Shown here one piece after another: positions 9,921-19,275 of a DNA stretch of 56,734 bases. The DNA comes from Caballeronia pedi (GTDB lineage Bacteria > Pseudomonadota > Gammaproteobacteria > Burkholderiales > Burkholderiaceae): positions 1 through 56,734 of the forward strand of contig NZ_FCOE02000046.1 in assembly GCF_001544915.2 (NCBI RefSeq), read 5' to 3'. The position numbers were made by a program, and so were the translations under genes. How positions within the stretch are numbered: the first letter of the stretch is position 1; every line of letters begins with the position of its first letter. Below the pieces are notes generated by a model. The model was not told the DNA's origin. It was given only the letters and a program-made list of their open reading frames with translations, and made no database searches.

Positions 9921-11931
9921 GAGCGTCGCCATGAGCGCAGCCCCGCGCCGCCTGCGCATGCATCCCGCGTGGCTCGTCGCGGTGCTGATCAGCTGCGCGT
10001 TCGCGCTGGCGCTGCGTCACTTCGCCGAACTCCTGCCCGCGAGCCTGTGGTGGCGCGCGCTCGTCGATCCCGATACGCGCGATCTGAAGCAGATCGTCGT
10101 GCATGAAAGTGTCGTGCCGCGCATCGCCGTGTGTCTGCTCGGTGGTGCGCAGCTCGCGCTCGCGGGCGCGATTTTCCAGCAGGTGCTGCGAAATCCGCTC
10201 GCCGAGCCGACGACGCTCGGCGTGTCGGCGGGGGCATCGCTCGCGCTTACCATCGCCACGTTGTTCGCGCCGCAGTGGCTCTTCGGCGGGCAGCAGTGGG
10301 TCGCGCTCGCCGGCGCGGTCGCCTCCGTGCTGCTCGTGCTCGCGCTGTCCTGGCGGCGGCGCCTCGCACCTGTCGCGCTGATCCTCGCGGGGCTGATCGT
10401 AACGTTCTACTGCGGCTCGCTCGGTGCGGTGCTTACGCTGTTTCATCGTGAGACCCTGCAATCGCTCTTCATGTGGAGCGCGGGCTCGCTCGCGCAGAGC
10501 AATTGGGATGCGCCGCGCACGCTCCTGCTCCATCTCGCCGCCGGCGCGGTGCTTGCCGCGGCGCTCGTGCGGCCGCTCACGATGATGTCGCTCACCGACG
10601 CCGGCGCGCAGGCGCTTGGTGTGTCGCTGCGTCTCGTGCGTGTGTCCGCGCTTGCGCTGGCGGTATTCCTGAGCGCATCGGTGGTGGCGTCGGTCGGCGT
10701 GATCGGCTTTCTCGGCATGCTCGCTCCGCTCGTCGTGCGGCTTGCGGGCGCGCGGCGCTTCCGCTCGCGCCTGATGTGGGCGCCGCTTTTCGGCGCGGCG
10801 CTGCTGTGGATCACCGACGAACTCGTCCAGATGATCCCCGGCGGGCGCACTGGCCTACCGACCGGCGCGGTGATGTCGCTCGTGGGCGCCCCTTTCGTGT
10901 TCTGGCTGCTGCCGCGTCTGCCCGCGCTTCCCGACACGGTCGATCTGTCGGCGGGAGCCGTGGGCTTCCGGCGCGTGCATCTGCCGCGCTGGATCGCGCT
11001 CGGCATCGCGCTGCTCGCGGTGGCTGTCGTGCTGGGATTGACGCTGGGCGGCTCCCCAGACGGCTGGACCTGGGCGCGCGGCGCGGGCTTCGATGCGCTG
11101 TTGCCCTGGCGCGCGCCGCGCGTCGCCGTGGCGCTTTCGGCGGGTGGGATGCTCGCGGTCGCGGGCGCAATCCTGCAGCGCGTGACCGGCAACTCGATGG
11201 CGAGCCCCGAAGTCCTCGGCATTTCGGCGGGCGCGTCGCTCGGGGTGATCGCGCTCGCGTTCGTCGCGCCGGAAGCGGGGCGTCTGCTTCAGACCGGCGC
11301 GGCCGGCGCGGGCGCGTTCGCCGCGCTCGTCCTGATGCTCGCATTGGGCCGCCGCTACCACTTCGCGCCGGAGCGCATGTTACTGCTCGGCGTCTCGCTC
11401 GGCACCGCGTTCAGCGCGCTCGTGAGCGTGCTGCTCGCCACCGGCGATCCGCGTCTCACCAACCTGCTTGCGTGGCTGTCCGGCTCGACCTTCGGCGTCA
11501 CCGCCAACGATGCAATGTTCGCGTGTGCGGCGCTCGTCGTACTGCTGGCAGTGGCGCTGTGCTTTGCGCGCTGGCTCGACATCCTGCCGCTCGGCGACAC
11601 GGTGTCGCGCAGCCTCGGCGTGGGCCTCGGCGCGAGCCGCATCGCGCTGATGCTGCTCGCCGCGGCGTTGACGGGCGTGGCGACGATGGTCGTCGGCCCG
11701 CTCAGCTTCGTCGGTCTAATGGCGCCGCATCTCGCGCGCATGCTCGGATTTCGACGCGCGTCGGCGCAGCTTGCAAGCGCCGCGATCCTCGGTGCGCTGG
11801 TGATGGCCGTCGCCGACTGGCTCGGGCGCAACATGCTGTTTCCGTATCAGGTGCCGGTGGGGCTGCAGGCGACGCTCGTCGGCGGGCTTTATTTCATGTG
11901 GCTGATGCTGCGCGGACGCACCGCGCTCTGA
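9913..11931 (+). CDS. fhuB: Two-domain ferric-siderophore permease (FhuB family)
   Basis: The 672-aa inner-membrane protein has two tandem BtuC/FecCD permease halves, each with the conserved QQVLRNPLAEP-like or QRVTGNSMASPE-like motif and a GxxxFxGLxxPH-like region, as in FhuB, which does the job of a permease dimer in one chain. An open frame extends back to 9679, but the ATG at 9913 is preferred: GGAG lies 8 bases upstream and the start overlaps the binding-protein stop by 8 bases. It forms the importer with the binding protein at 9000 and the ATPase at 11938. A second FhuB-type gene at 19276 lacks its own ATPase and may share this one. Confidence 0.92.
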   Translation: MAESVAMSAAPRRLRMHPAWLVAVLISCAFALALRHFAELLPASLWWRALVDPDTRDLKQIVVHESVVPRIAVCLLGGAQLALAGAIFQQVLRNPLAEPTTLGVSAGASLALTIATLFAPQWLFGGQQWVALAGAVASVLLVLALSWRRRLAPVALILAGLIVTFYCGSLGAVLTLFHRETLQSLFMWSAGSLAQSNWDAPRTLLLHLAAGAVLAAALVRPLTMMSLTDAGAQALGVSLRLVRVSALALAVFLSASVVASVGVIGFLGMLAPLVVRLAGARRFRSRLMWAPLFGAALLWITDELVQMIPGGRTGLPTGAVMSLVGAPFVFWLLPRLPALPDTVDLSAGAVGFRRVHLPRWIALGIALLAVAVVLGLTLGGSPDGWTWARGAGFDALLPWRAPRVAVALSAGGMLAVAGAILQRVTGNSMASPEVLGISAGASLGVIALAFVAPEAGRLLQTGAAGAGAFAALVLMLALGRRYHFAPERMLLLGVSLGTAFSALVSVLLATGDPRLTNLLAWLSGSTFGVTANDAMFACAALVVLLAVALCFARWLDILPLGDTVSRSLGVGLGASRIALMLLAAALTGVATMVVGPLSFVGLMAPHLARMLGFRRASAQLASAAILGALVMAVADWLGRNMLFPYQVPVGLQATLVGGLYFMWLMLRGRTAL

Positions 11932-11937
11932 CTATCG

Positions 11938-12753
11938 ATGACCTCGAATCTCGCGACTCACGACGCCCCGGCGCTCGACGACCTTATCTACCAGATCGAC
12001 AACGCCTCGTTCTCGCTCGGCGCGCGCGTGCTGCTGCATCCGCTGCGCCTCACGTTGCCGGCGCGGCGTGTGTGCGGGCTCATCGGTCATAACGGGTCGG
12101 GCAAGAGCACGCTGCTCAAGCTGCTCGCGCGGCAGCAAGCGCCTACTTCGGGCGCGATCCGTTTTGCGGGTAAGCCGCTTGCGGACTGGGAGAATCGTTC
12201 GCTCGCCCGCAAGGTCGCCTATCTGCCGCAGCAGCCTCCGGCCGCCGATGGGATGACCGTGCGCGAACTCGTTTCGCTCGGGCGGTATCCGTGGCATGGT
12301 GCGCTCGGGCGTTTCGGCGTGCGCGACGGCGCGAAGGTGCTCGAGGCGATGGAGCTGACCGATGTGGTGCGCTTCGCCGAGCGCCCTGTCGACAGTCTCT
12401 CGGGCGGCGAGCGTCAGCGCGTGTGGCTCGCCATGCTGGTTGCGCAGGACAGCGACTGCCTGCTGCTCGACGAGCCGATTTCCGCGCTCGATATCGCGCA
12501 TCAGATCGAAGTGCTCGGCCTCGTGCGCGAACTGAGCCAGAAGCGCGGTCTGTCGGTCGTCGTCGTGCTGCACGACATCAACATGGCGGGACGCTTTTGC
12601 GACGATCTCATCGCGCTGAAAGGCGGCCGTCTTCTCACAAGCGGACGGTCGGAGGATCTGATGCGTGCGGATACGCTCGAAGCCATCTATGGCATTCCAA
12701 TGGGCATCGTCCCGAACCCGCGCGGCGGCACGCCCATCAGCTTCGCGCATTGA
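11938..12753 (+). CDS. fhuC: Ferric-siderophore ABC importer ATPase (FhuC family)
   Basis: The 271-aa ABC ATPase has Walker A GHNGSGKST at residues 50-58, Q-loop LPQQ, signature LSGGERQRV, Walker B LLLDEPISALD and an H-loop (VVLHD). It powers the FhuB-type permease encoded six bases upstream. Its C-terminal segment (GGRLLTSG...EAIYGIPMGIV) has a clear counterpart in the truncated tail at 22201-22350, showing that the second uptake locus once carried its own copy. It is the only complete FhuC-type ATPase in the window, so it may also serve the second FhuB. Confidence 0.94.
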   Translation: MTSNLATHDAPALDDLIYQIDNASFSLGARVLLHPLRLTLPARRVCGLIGHNGSGKSTLLKLLARQQAPTSGAIRFAGKPLADWENRSLARKVAYLPQQPPAADGMTVRELVSLGRYPWHGALGRFGVRDGAKVLEAMELTDVVRFAERPVDSLSGGERQRVWLAMLVAQDSDCLLLDEPISALDIAHQIEVLGLVRELSQKRGLSVVVVLHDINMAGRFCDDLIALKGGRLLTSGRSEDLMRADTLEAIYGIPMGIVPNPRGGTPISFAH

Positions 12754-12763
12754 TTACGAGCTT

Positions 12764-15160
12764 ATGCATCGACTCTTCTTCGCACTTTGTGCGGCCGCGT
12801 TGCTGTTCGGCTGTGCCTTGCAAAACGATTCATCGAACAAGGATTACCACGCGAGCATCTGGCGTACTCAGGACGGTGTGCCGCATATTCGCGCCGACGA
12901 TTGGGGCAGTCTGGGCTACGGCGTGGGCTATTCGCAGGCTCAGGACGATCTCTGTACGCTCGCGGATTCCTTCGTGACCTGGCGCGGCGAGCGCGCCGCG
13001 AACTTCGGTTCCGATACACGCGCGACGGCCCCGTCGTCGTTTGGCCGGCCGCGCAATCTCGATTCCGATTTCTTCTTTCGCCTAATGGCCGACGATGCGG
13101 CCGTGCAGCGCTACAAGTCCGCGCAACCGCAGAAGCTCCGTCAATTGATCGATGGCTTCGCCGATGGCTACGATCGCTACGTCGACGACCTGCAAACCGG
13201 CCGCTTTCCCGGCGCGCATGCGCAATGCGCGAATGCGCCTTGGGTCGGGCACATCAGCAGCGACGATCTATACCGCCGTCTGATCGCGCTCAGCCTCGCG
13301 GGCGGCGCGGCACGCTTTCTCGAAGGCATCGCGAATGCGGCGCCTCCGGGCGCGCGCAAACCCGATGAAACGCCTAACCAGCAGGTGTCGCTGAACGTGG
13401 GCGGACACGTAGGCATCGGCAGCAACGCGCTCGCGTTCGGCGGTCAGGACACTCGGGACGGCAAGAGCCTGCTCTTCGGGAATCCGCACTGGTTCTGGAA
13501 CGGCCCGGACCGTTTCTACCAAGCGCAACTGACGATTCCCGGGCAGCTCGACGTGGCCGGCGTGTCGTTTCTCGCGGTGCCGGTGATCGTGATCGGCTTC
13601 AACGGCGATATCGCGTGGACGCACACGGTATCGAACGCGCGGCGTTTTGGCGTGTTCGAACTGAAGCTCGCACCCGCTGATCCGACACGCTACATCGTCG
13701 ACGGAAAGATCGAGCCGATGCAGCCTGTGCGCATAACCGTGAAGACACGCGATGGCGCAGCGGTCACGCGTACGCTGTACCGGTCGGGCTACGGTCCGCT
13801 CGTCGATCTCTCGTCGATGGCGCCGCAACTCGCATGGAGCGCTCAGCACGCGTTCGCGTTGCGCGACGTGAATGCGGACAACTCACGCGCCTTCGCCAAT
13901 TTTCTTGCGTGGAACCAGGCGAAATCGCTCAATGAGTTCCTGTCCATCCAGAAGCGTTTCGCGGCAATGCCCTGGGTCAACACATTTGCGATCGGACGCA
14001 ATGATCCGCGTGTCTGGTTTGCTGATATTGGCGCAGTGCCGGATGCACCTGATTCGCTCGTCGCCGCATGTACGACGCCGCTTGGCCGGGCGTTTGATGC
14101 GAAGGCGCCGGGGGTACCGTTTCTTGACGGCTCGCGCGCCGCGTGTGCTTGGGGACAAGGTGCGCGTAAGCCGGTGCAAGCCGGCGCGCTGCCCGTCGAG
14201 CGCATGCCGAGCCTCATGAACACCGACTATGTCGGCAACTTCAATGGCAGCTACTGGCTGACCAATCCGCACACCCCGCTCACGGGCTTCGATCACGTGA
14301 CGGGCGAGACCGGCACGCCACAGTCGCTGCGCACGCGGCTCGGCCATGCGCTTGCCGCGCAGATCGTCGATGAACCCGGAGGCGCGACGCGCGATTCGCT
14401 AGAGCGCGCCGTGCTCGACAGCACATCGATGTCCGAGCGAATTGCGCGTCAGCCGTTGCTCGATTCGGTGTGTAAGCCGGGAAGCGAGCCGCGCGCGGTC
14501 GAAGTGAAGGAAAAGGGCACACAACCTGCAATCGTCGATCTGAGTGTGCCGTGTCGCGTACTGCGTGACTGGAATGGCACGGCATCCGTCGACGCGCGCG
14601 GCGCGAATCTGTGGGACCAGTTCTGGCGCCGTGCGAGCGAGATCTCTGACGCGCAGCTATACGCCGAGCCTTTCGATCCGCAGCGGCCTCTCGTGACGCC
14701 CGCCGGATTCAAGAGCGCCAATCCCGAGGTTGCGCGCGCGTTGGCTGGCGCAGCCGTCGCACTGACGCGCAACGGTTTCGCGCTCGACTCCGCGCGAGGA
14801 GACGTGCTCTATGCGCTCGATCGTGGCGGCGCAAAAATTCCGTTGTACGGAGGATGCGATCCGGAGGGTTACTTCACAGTGGCGTGCCCGCTGCATGGCC
14901 TCGACAAACAAGGTCTCGCGCTTGATCGCGATGCGCACGGTAACAGCTATGTGCAGGTGGTCGGGTTCGGCGACGACGGCCCGCATGCCGATACGCTGCT
15001 CGCGCATTCGGAATCGGACGATCCGGTATCGCCGCACTATCGTGATGGCACTCAGCGCTATGCGCGCAAGGCGTGGTCACGGTTTGCCTTTTCGATGCAC
15101 GATATCGAGACTTCGTTCGGCGCGAGCGAGACGGTTCTCGAAGGCCACCGCGGGCGCTGA
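12764..15160 (+). CDS. pvdQ: PvdQ-like penicillin-amidase (Ntn-hydrolase) lipoprotein
   Basis: A 798-aa precursor starts at ATG 12764, 11 bases after fhuC. It has a lipoprotein signal (LLFGC; Cys ~18), an alpha chain, and the self-cleavage/nucleophile site GIGSNAL with Ser220, which becomes the beta-chain N-terminal nucleophile. The region after it (NPHWFWNGPDRFYQAQLTIP, later HTVSN and PWVNT) follows Pseudomonas PvdQ closely. PvdQ removes the fatty-acyl chain from pyoverdine precursors in the periplasm and can also cleave acyl-homoserine lactones. Sitting directly behind the exporter/importer genes of an NRPS siderophore cluster, this enzyme probably deacylates the exported precursor. The lipobox suggests membrane anchoring rather than a free periplasmic form. 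It could alternatively be a general acylase or a quorum-quenching enzyme. Confidence 0.88.
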   Translation: MHRLFFALCAAALLFGCALQNDSSNKDYHASIWRTQDGVPHIRADDWGSLGYGVGYSQAQDDLCTLADSFVTWRGERAANFGSDTRATAPSSFGRPRNLDSDFFFRLMADDAAVQRYKSAQPQKLRQLIDGFADGYDRYVDDLQTGRFPGAHAQCANAPWVGHISSDDLYRRLIALSLAGGAARFLEGIANAAPPGARKPDETPNQQVSLNVGGHVGIGSNALAFGGQDTRDGKSLLFGNPHWFWNGPDRFYQAQLTIPGQLDVAGVSFLAVPVIVIGFNGDIAWTHTVSNARRFGVFELKLAPADPTRYIVDGKIEPMQPVRITVKTRDGAAVTRTLYRSGYGPLVDLSSMAPQLAWSAQHAFALRDVNADNSRAFANFLAWNQAKSLNEFLSIQKRFAAMPWVNTFAIGRNDPRVWFADIGAVPDAPDSLVAACTTPLGRAFDAKAPGVPFLDGSRAACAWGQGARKPVQAGALPVERMPSLMNTDYVGNFNGSYWLTNPHTPLTGFDHVTGETGTPQSLRTRLGHALAAQIVDEPGGATRDSLERAVLDSTSMSERIARQPLLDSVCKPGSEPRAVEVKEKGTQPAIVDLSVPCRVLRDWNGTASVDARGANLWDQFWRRASEISDAQLYAEPFDPQRPLVTPAGFKSANPEVARALAGAAVALTRNGFALDSARGDVLYALDRGGAKIPLYGGCDPEGYFTVACPLHGLDKQGLALDRDAHGNSYVQVVGFGDDGPHADTLLAHSESDDPVSPHYRDGTQRYARKAWSRFAFSMHDIETSFGASETVLEGHRGR

Positions 15161-15214
15161 GCTTGCGGCGTTTCGCGGCGCGATCGGCGGTAGCCAATGT
15201 TCGAGGAAGTCCCG

Positions 15215-15985
15215 ATGGAAACATACGGAATGGGTCACGTGTGGTCGCAAGGCGATTTCGTGACGCGCGGCATTGCGCTGACGCTGCTCATCATGTCCGT
15301 ACTGACATGGACGGTCATCGTCATCAAAAGCGTGAGCGTGATGCGCCTGAAACGGCTGGCGAGAAACGCCGAGCGCGCGTTTTGGCAATCCGGGGACGTC
15401 GCCGACCGCATCAGGGAACTCGCCACCGACACGCCGTCAAAGGGCGACAATCCGTTTCTTGCGCTTGTTCTGTCGGGTGAGGCGGCGCTGGAGCATCATC
15501 ACCAGTCTCAGCCGCACTTGCATGATCGACTCGATATTTCTGACTGGATCGCGCGGAACCTGCACGACACGATGGACGATTGGTCGGCGCGCATGCAGCG
15601 CGGGCTTGCGATTCTCGCATCGATCGGCAGCACGGCACCTTTCGTCGGTTTGTTCGGCACCGTCTGGGGCATCTACCACGCGCTTGTCAGGATCGGTGCG
15701 ACGGGACAGGCCTCGATCGATCAGGTCGCGGGACCTGTCGGTGAATCACTGATCATGACCGCGTTTGGTCTATTCGTCGCGATTCCTGCCGTGCTCGGCT
15801 ACAACGCTCTCGTTCGCGCGAACAGTACCCTTATTTCGCGGCTCAATCGCTTTTCGCATGGCATGCATGCAGTCTTTGTCACGGGATCAGGTCTGGCGTC
15901 GGCGAGACAGGTAAATATGCTTCGCCCGGCCGCCGAAGATAAACCGGTTAAACCGAAGAACGCGAATCCGTCGATGGAAAGCTGA
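15215..15985 (+). CDS. exbB: ExbB/TolQ-family proton-channel protein
   Basis: The 256-aa protein has the ExbB pattern: one N-terminal membrane helix (TLLIMSVLTWTVIVIKS), a cytoplasmic loop, and two further helices that include the conserved GSTAPFVGLFGTVWGIYHA and GPVGESLIMTAFGLFVAIPAV segments. The start at 15215 is chosen because GAGGAAG lies 5 bases upstream; an ATG at 15197 is also in frame. ExbB with ExbD and TonB energises TonB-dependent receptors. No exbD or tonB follows; the next gene is bacterioferritin. This copy must therefore pair with partners encoded elsewhere. Confidence 0.9.
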   Translation: METYGMGHVWSQGDFVTRGIALTLLIMSVLTWTVIVIKSVSVMRLKRLARNAERAFWQSGDVADRIRELATDTPSKGDNPFLALVLSGEAALEHHHQSQPHLHDRLDISDWIARNLHDTMDDWSARMQRGLAILASIGSTAPFVGLFGTVWGIYHALVRIGATGQASIDQVAGPVGESLIMTAFGLFVAIPAVLGYNALVRANSTLISRLNRFSHGMHAVFVTGSGLASARQVNMLRPAAEDKPVKPKNANPSMES

Positions 15986-16098
15986 ATTTGCCACATCAGA
16001 TGCGAAGCGAAATGATTTTCGTTGCGGGTAGCATTCACCTCGCGGCCGTTTGAAACGTCTATCCTCAATGTCATGGCGTCGTGAATCGGGAGGGTGAG

Positions 16099-16575
16099 AT
16101 GCAAAGCGATCCGAAGGTCATCCAGTATCTCAACGCGGAACTGAAGTACGAGCTAACCGCTATCAATCAATACTTTCTGCATGCGCGTCTCTACGAGCAT
16201 TGGGGTCTCGACTCGATCGGCAAACACGAATATGGCGAGTCGATAGAAGAAATGAAGCATGCGGACAAACTGATCGAGCGAATCTTCATGCTCGACGGTC
16301 TGCCCAACTTGCAGGATCTGGCCAAGCTTCTCATAGGTGAGGATGTACAGGAGGTCTTGCAATGCGACCTGAAGCTCGAGCAGGCCGCGCAGGCGCATTG
16401 CAAGGAAGCAATCACGTACTGCGAGTCCGTGAAGGACTTTGTGTCGCGAGAGATCTTCGTCGAAATCCTCGACGATACCGAAGGTCATATCGACTGGTTG
16501 GAGATACAACTTGCTCTCGTCGACAAAGTGGGCATCCAGAACTATCAGCAGTCGGCCATGGGTTCGCCTGGTTGA
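16099..16575 (+). CDS. bfr: Bacterioferritin
   Basis: The 158-aa protein is close to canonical bacterioferritin over its full length. It keeps the ferroxidase ligands (E18, E51, H54, a central Glu, and E/H of EGHIDWLE near 127-130) and Met52 of EEMKHAD, the axial haem ligand. GGGAGGG lies 4-10 bases before the ATG, so 16099 is preferred to the upstream GTG at 16081. It assembles as a 24-subunit cytoplasmic iron store. Its place directly after siderophore uptake genes links import to storage. Confidence 0.96.
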   Translation: MQSDPKVIQYLNAELKYELTAINQYFLHARLYEHWGLDSIGKHEYGESIEEMKHADKLIERIFMLDGLPNLQDLAKLLIGEDVQEVLQCDLKLEQAAQAHCKEAITYCESVKDFVSREIFVEILDDTEGHIDWLEIQLALVDKVGIQNYQQSAMGSPG

Positions 16576-16950
16576 GTCCTCGAAGGCAAGACTTCAAGGC
16601 GTCGACACTGGAGTAGCTGGATCGTTAGACAGCGGCCGGACTCGATGTTGAAACCGCAAACTGGATGAGCTTCTTGCGCAATATAGCTGCGATTCCACCC
16701 TCGACGGCGAGTGATCGGGACTGCTGCGCCATAGCGCGTCGTGGCGCGTGAAACCGCTCGACGAGTGATGTTTCCTCTGACAGCGCCGGCCTTTTCGGGA
16801 CGGCGCTCTGTTTTTCGCCACGCACGTCCACTCGCGGTCCGTCCCGCCCCCTTCTTTCATGAAAAGCGAATAAGCGGACAACGGATGACGCCGAACATCG
16901 CCTGTCTGCCGACAGCCGGGCTGATACCCGCCCAGACGTCGGCGCACACT
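16576..16950. other. Intergenic region between bfr and the second receptor gene
   Basis: No convincing gene is seen. The short open frames on both strands lack family features and overlap one another. The only clear element is the terminator-like hairpin at 16781-16815. Confidence 0.6.
16781..16815 (+). terminator. Rho-independent terminator downstream of bfr
   Basis: GCGCCG (16783-16788) pairs with CGGCGC (16801-16806) around a 12-base loop. The stem is extended by ACA/TGT pairing across a two-base bulge and is followed by TTTTT (16811-16815). It lies about 200 bases after bfr, which is far but plausible. Confidence 0.55.
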
Positions 16951-19146
16951 TTAGAAGTCAGTTCGCACAGTTAACATAACATTGCGTCGGTCGCCGAACA
17001 CGCTATAGAACTGGCCGGGTGGACGAATGTAATAGCCTCGGTCGAAGATGTTGTTCAACTGCAGCGTCGCTTCGAGATGCTTGTTGAAGCGATATCCCAC
17101 CTGCGCATTAAAGATGGCATACGCGCCCTGTTCGACGCCGCGCGAGATGCGCGTCTGGGCGAGCATGCCGCCGCCAACCGAGAACCCGCGCATGACGCCC
17201 TGCGAAAACTGGTAGCGCGTCCACAGCTTGAAGAGATGCTTCGGGTCCGTGCCATCGGTGAGGCCGGGGGCATCGTTTTCGAAGTGTTCGTTCAGGTAGG
17301 TGTAGCCTGCATAGACGTTCCAGTCCGGCATCGGCTGGCCGGTGACTTCGAGTTCCAGGCCCTGGCTGCGTGCCTTGCCTGCCGCAAGGTAGTAATACTG
17401 ATGATCGGGGTCATCGACCGCGCGGTTGTTGTCGTTGATACGGAATAGCGCCACGTTCGTATTCAGCCGCCCGCCGAGCACGCTGCTCTTCACGCCCACT
17501 TCGTATTGCTCGCCGGAGCGCGGCGGAATGCCCGCGCCGGAGAACGTGGTTTGCGTCTGCGCATCGAGAAAGCGCGCGTAGCTTGCGTACGCCGTGACCG
17601 CCGGCACGATATCCCACACGATGCCCGCCGACGGCAGGAACCGATGGTTGACTTGCGAATTCGTCGTCCAGCCCGAGACATCGGGAAGCGTCGATTGCGT
17701 GCGATCCTGCACGAACGCTTCGCGCGCGCCGAGCACCAGCGTCAGAGGCCTGGCGAGCTTGATGCGCGCCTGCGCATAGATGCCGTACTGGACGGTGCGC
17801 TCGTTGGTGCCGAAGTTGAAAGGCGTATCGACCTGCGGCACCGCGTTCGGATCGAACAGGCTGAAGGTGCCACCGTCGAACGGACCGTCGACGGACTGGA
17901 AGCCGGAGAGCGCCGTGGACGACATCACCGAATAATTCGCACCGACCGTCAGCGTGTGCGTATGACCGAATAGCTGAACGGGACCGGAGACGTTGGTGTC
18001 CGCGCCGAACCAGTCGTAGGTATTGCGCTGGTTCTGATCGCCATAATAGCTGAGGCCGTCGGCGGTGGCGCCCGGTCCCGAATACGCGTAGTAGGCCCGC
18101 GTCAGCATGTGCCGGTAAAACAGCGTGGTCGACGACTTCCACCCGCTTTCGAAACGATGCACGAGGATCGCGTTGGCCTCCTGAATCGACGTGTACGAGT
18201 TGTTCCAGCTCGGGCTGAAGTTCTGCAAATACGGACTGGGCACGCGGCCGACGAGCGCCGTCTGATCCGCGTTGAGCACGCCGCTCGCGCCGTAGTCCAG
18301 GCCATACATCGGCAGGACGTCGTAGCCGCCGGAAAGCGAAAGCGTCGTGCGCGGCGTGAAGTCGTAGTCGATCGCGCCGTACGCCATGAATTCCTTGTGG
18401 CGCGCCCGGTCGATGGATTCATGCGCCGCCTCGCCGACGATCACCGCGCGCCCGCGCAGACTGCCGTCCTTGTTGAGCGGCCCGGTGACGTCGATCATTT
18501 GCCGCACGCCGCCGAACGAGTCGACCTGCGTGTCCGTCGTCAGATGGAACTGATTCTGCGGCCGCTTGCGCACGAGATTGACGACGCCGCCCGGCTCGCC
18601 CGCGCCGTCGATCACGCCGGCCGGCCCGCGCAACACTTCCACTCGGTCGTACATCGCGAGGTCGAATTGCGTCAGATATTGCAGGCCGCTGACGATAGGC
18701 GTGCCATCGAACTCGATTCCGAGCTGCGAGCCGCGGGCGCGGAAGTACGCCGTGCCGTCGCCGTAGCTGACGGAACTCACACCGGTCACATAGCGCAACG
18801 CTTCTTCGATGGTCGTGTCGTTGCGGTCGTCCATTTGCTGACGCGTGACGACGGAAACCGAATACGGTGTTTCCTTGATCGACTGCGCGCTCTTGCCCGC
18901 GATGGTCGCGTATCTCGCCGCGTACGAGCCTGTGTCTTCGGTCGTCGCATCAGCGCCGGTATTGTCGGTCACTGTCACGGCGGGCAACGTCACGTCGCCG
19001 CCCGCCGGATTCGCAGCCTGCGCGCGCACCTGCCCAGGCATCGCGGCGAGCATTGTCAGAAGCGCGAGTGCCAGCGGCGTCATGCGCGCGTGCCATCCCG
19101 TCATCGGCGTACGCATCGCGCCGAGCTGGTCTTTCTCTGTTTTCAT
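16951..19146 (-). CDS. TonB-dependent ferric-siderophore receptor of the second uptake locus
   Basis: The protein is 731 aa from the chosen start, the ATG complementary to 19144-19146, which gives a signal peptide ending in RAQA. Upstream in-frame ATGs up to 19272 are possible but would lengthen the leader. A plug domain (SIKETPYSVSVVTRQQMDD, EVLRGPAGVIDGAGEPGGVVNLV) precedes a barrel ending in VRTDF. Details resemble the FhuE/FpvA/FoxA group of hydroxamate or coprogen receptors without an STN extension. It is downstream of, and co-directional with, the FhuD and FhuB-like genes. The reading frame is intact, unlike the exporter/ATPase remnant at the head of this locus. Confidence 0.9.
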   Translation of the reverse strand: MKTEKDQLGAMRTPMTGWHARMTPLALALLTMLAAMPGQVRAQAANPAGGDVTLPAVTVTDNTGADATTEDTGSYAARYATIAGKSAQSIKETPYSVSVVTRQQMDDRNDTTIEEALRYVTGVSSVSYGDGTAYFRARGSQLGIEFDGTPIVSGLQYLTQFDLAMYDRVEVLRGPAGVIDGAGEPGGVVNLVRKRPQNQFHLTTDTQVDSFGGVRQMIDVTGPLNKDGSLRGRAVIVGEAAHESIDRARHKEFMAYGAIDYDFTPRTTLSLSGGYDVLPMYGLDYGASGVLNADQTALVGRVPSPYLQNFSPSWNNSYTSIQEANAILVHRFESGWKSSTTLFYRHMLTRAYYAYSGPGATADGLSYYGDQNQRNTYDWFGADTNVSGPVQLFGHTHTLTVGANYSVMSSTALSGFQSVDGPFDGGTFSLFDPNAVPQVDTPFNFGTNERTVQYGIYAQARIKLARPLTLVLGAREAFVQDRTQSTLPDVSGWTTNSQVNHRFLPSAGIVWDIVPAVTAYASYARFLDAQTQTTFSGAGIPPRSGEQYEVGVKSSVLGGRLNTNVALFRINDNNRAVDDPDHQYYYLAAGKARSQGLELEVTGQPMPDWNVYAGYTYLNEHFENDAPGLTDGTDPKHLFKLWTRYQFSQGVMRGFSVGGGMLAQTRISRGVEQGAYAIFNAQVGYRFNKHLEATLQLNNIFDRGYYIRPPGQFYSVFGDRRNVMLTVRTDF

Positions 19147-19275
19147 GTTTTCACATCCCATCGTTGAATAGCCAAACGGCGTCATCCCGCTGCATGCGGG
19201 CTGGAATCGGATGGGGACATTTGTTTTATCTATCGAGGCACGTGCGGCCCCGTTCTTTTCACTTCGATGCAAACT

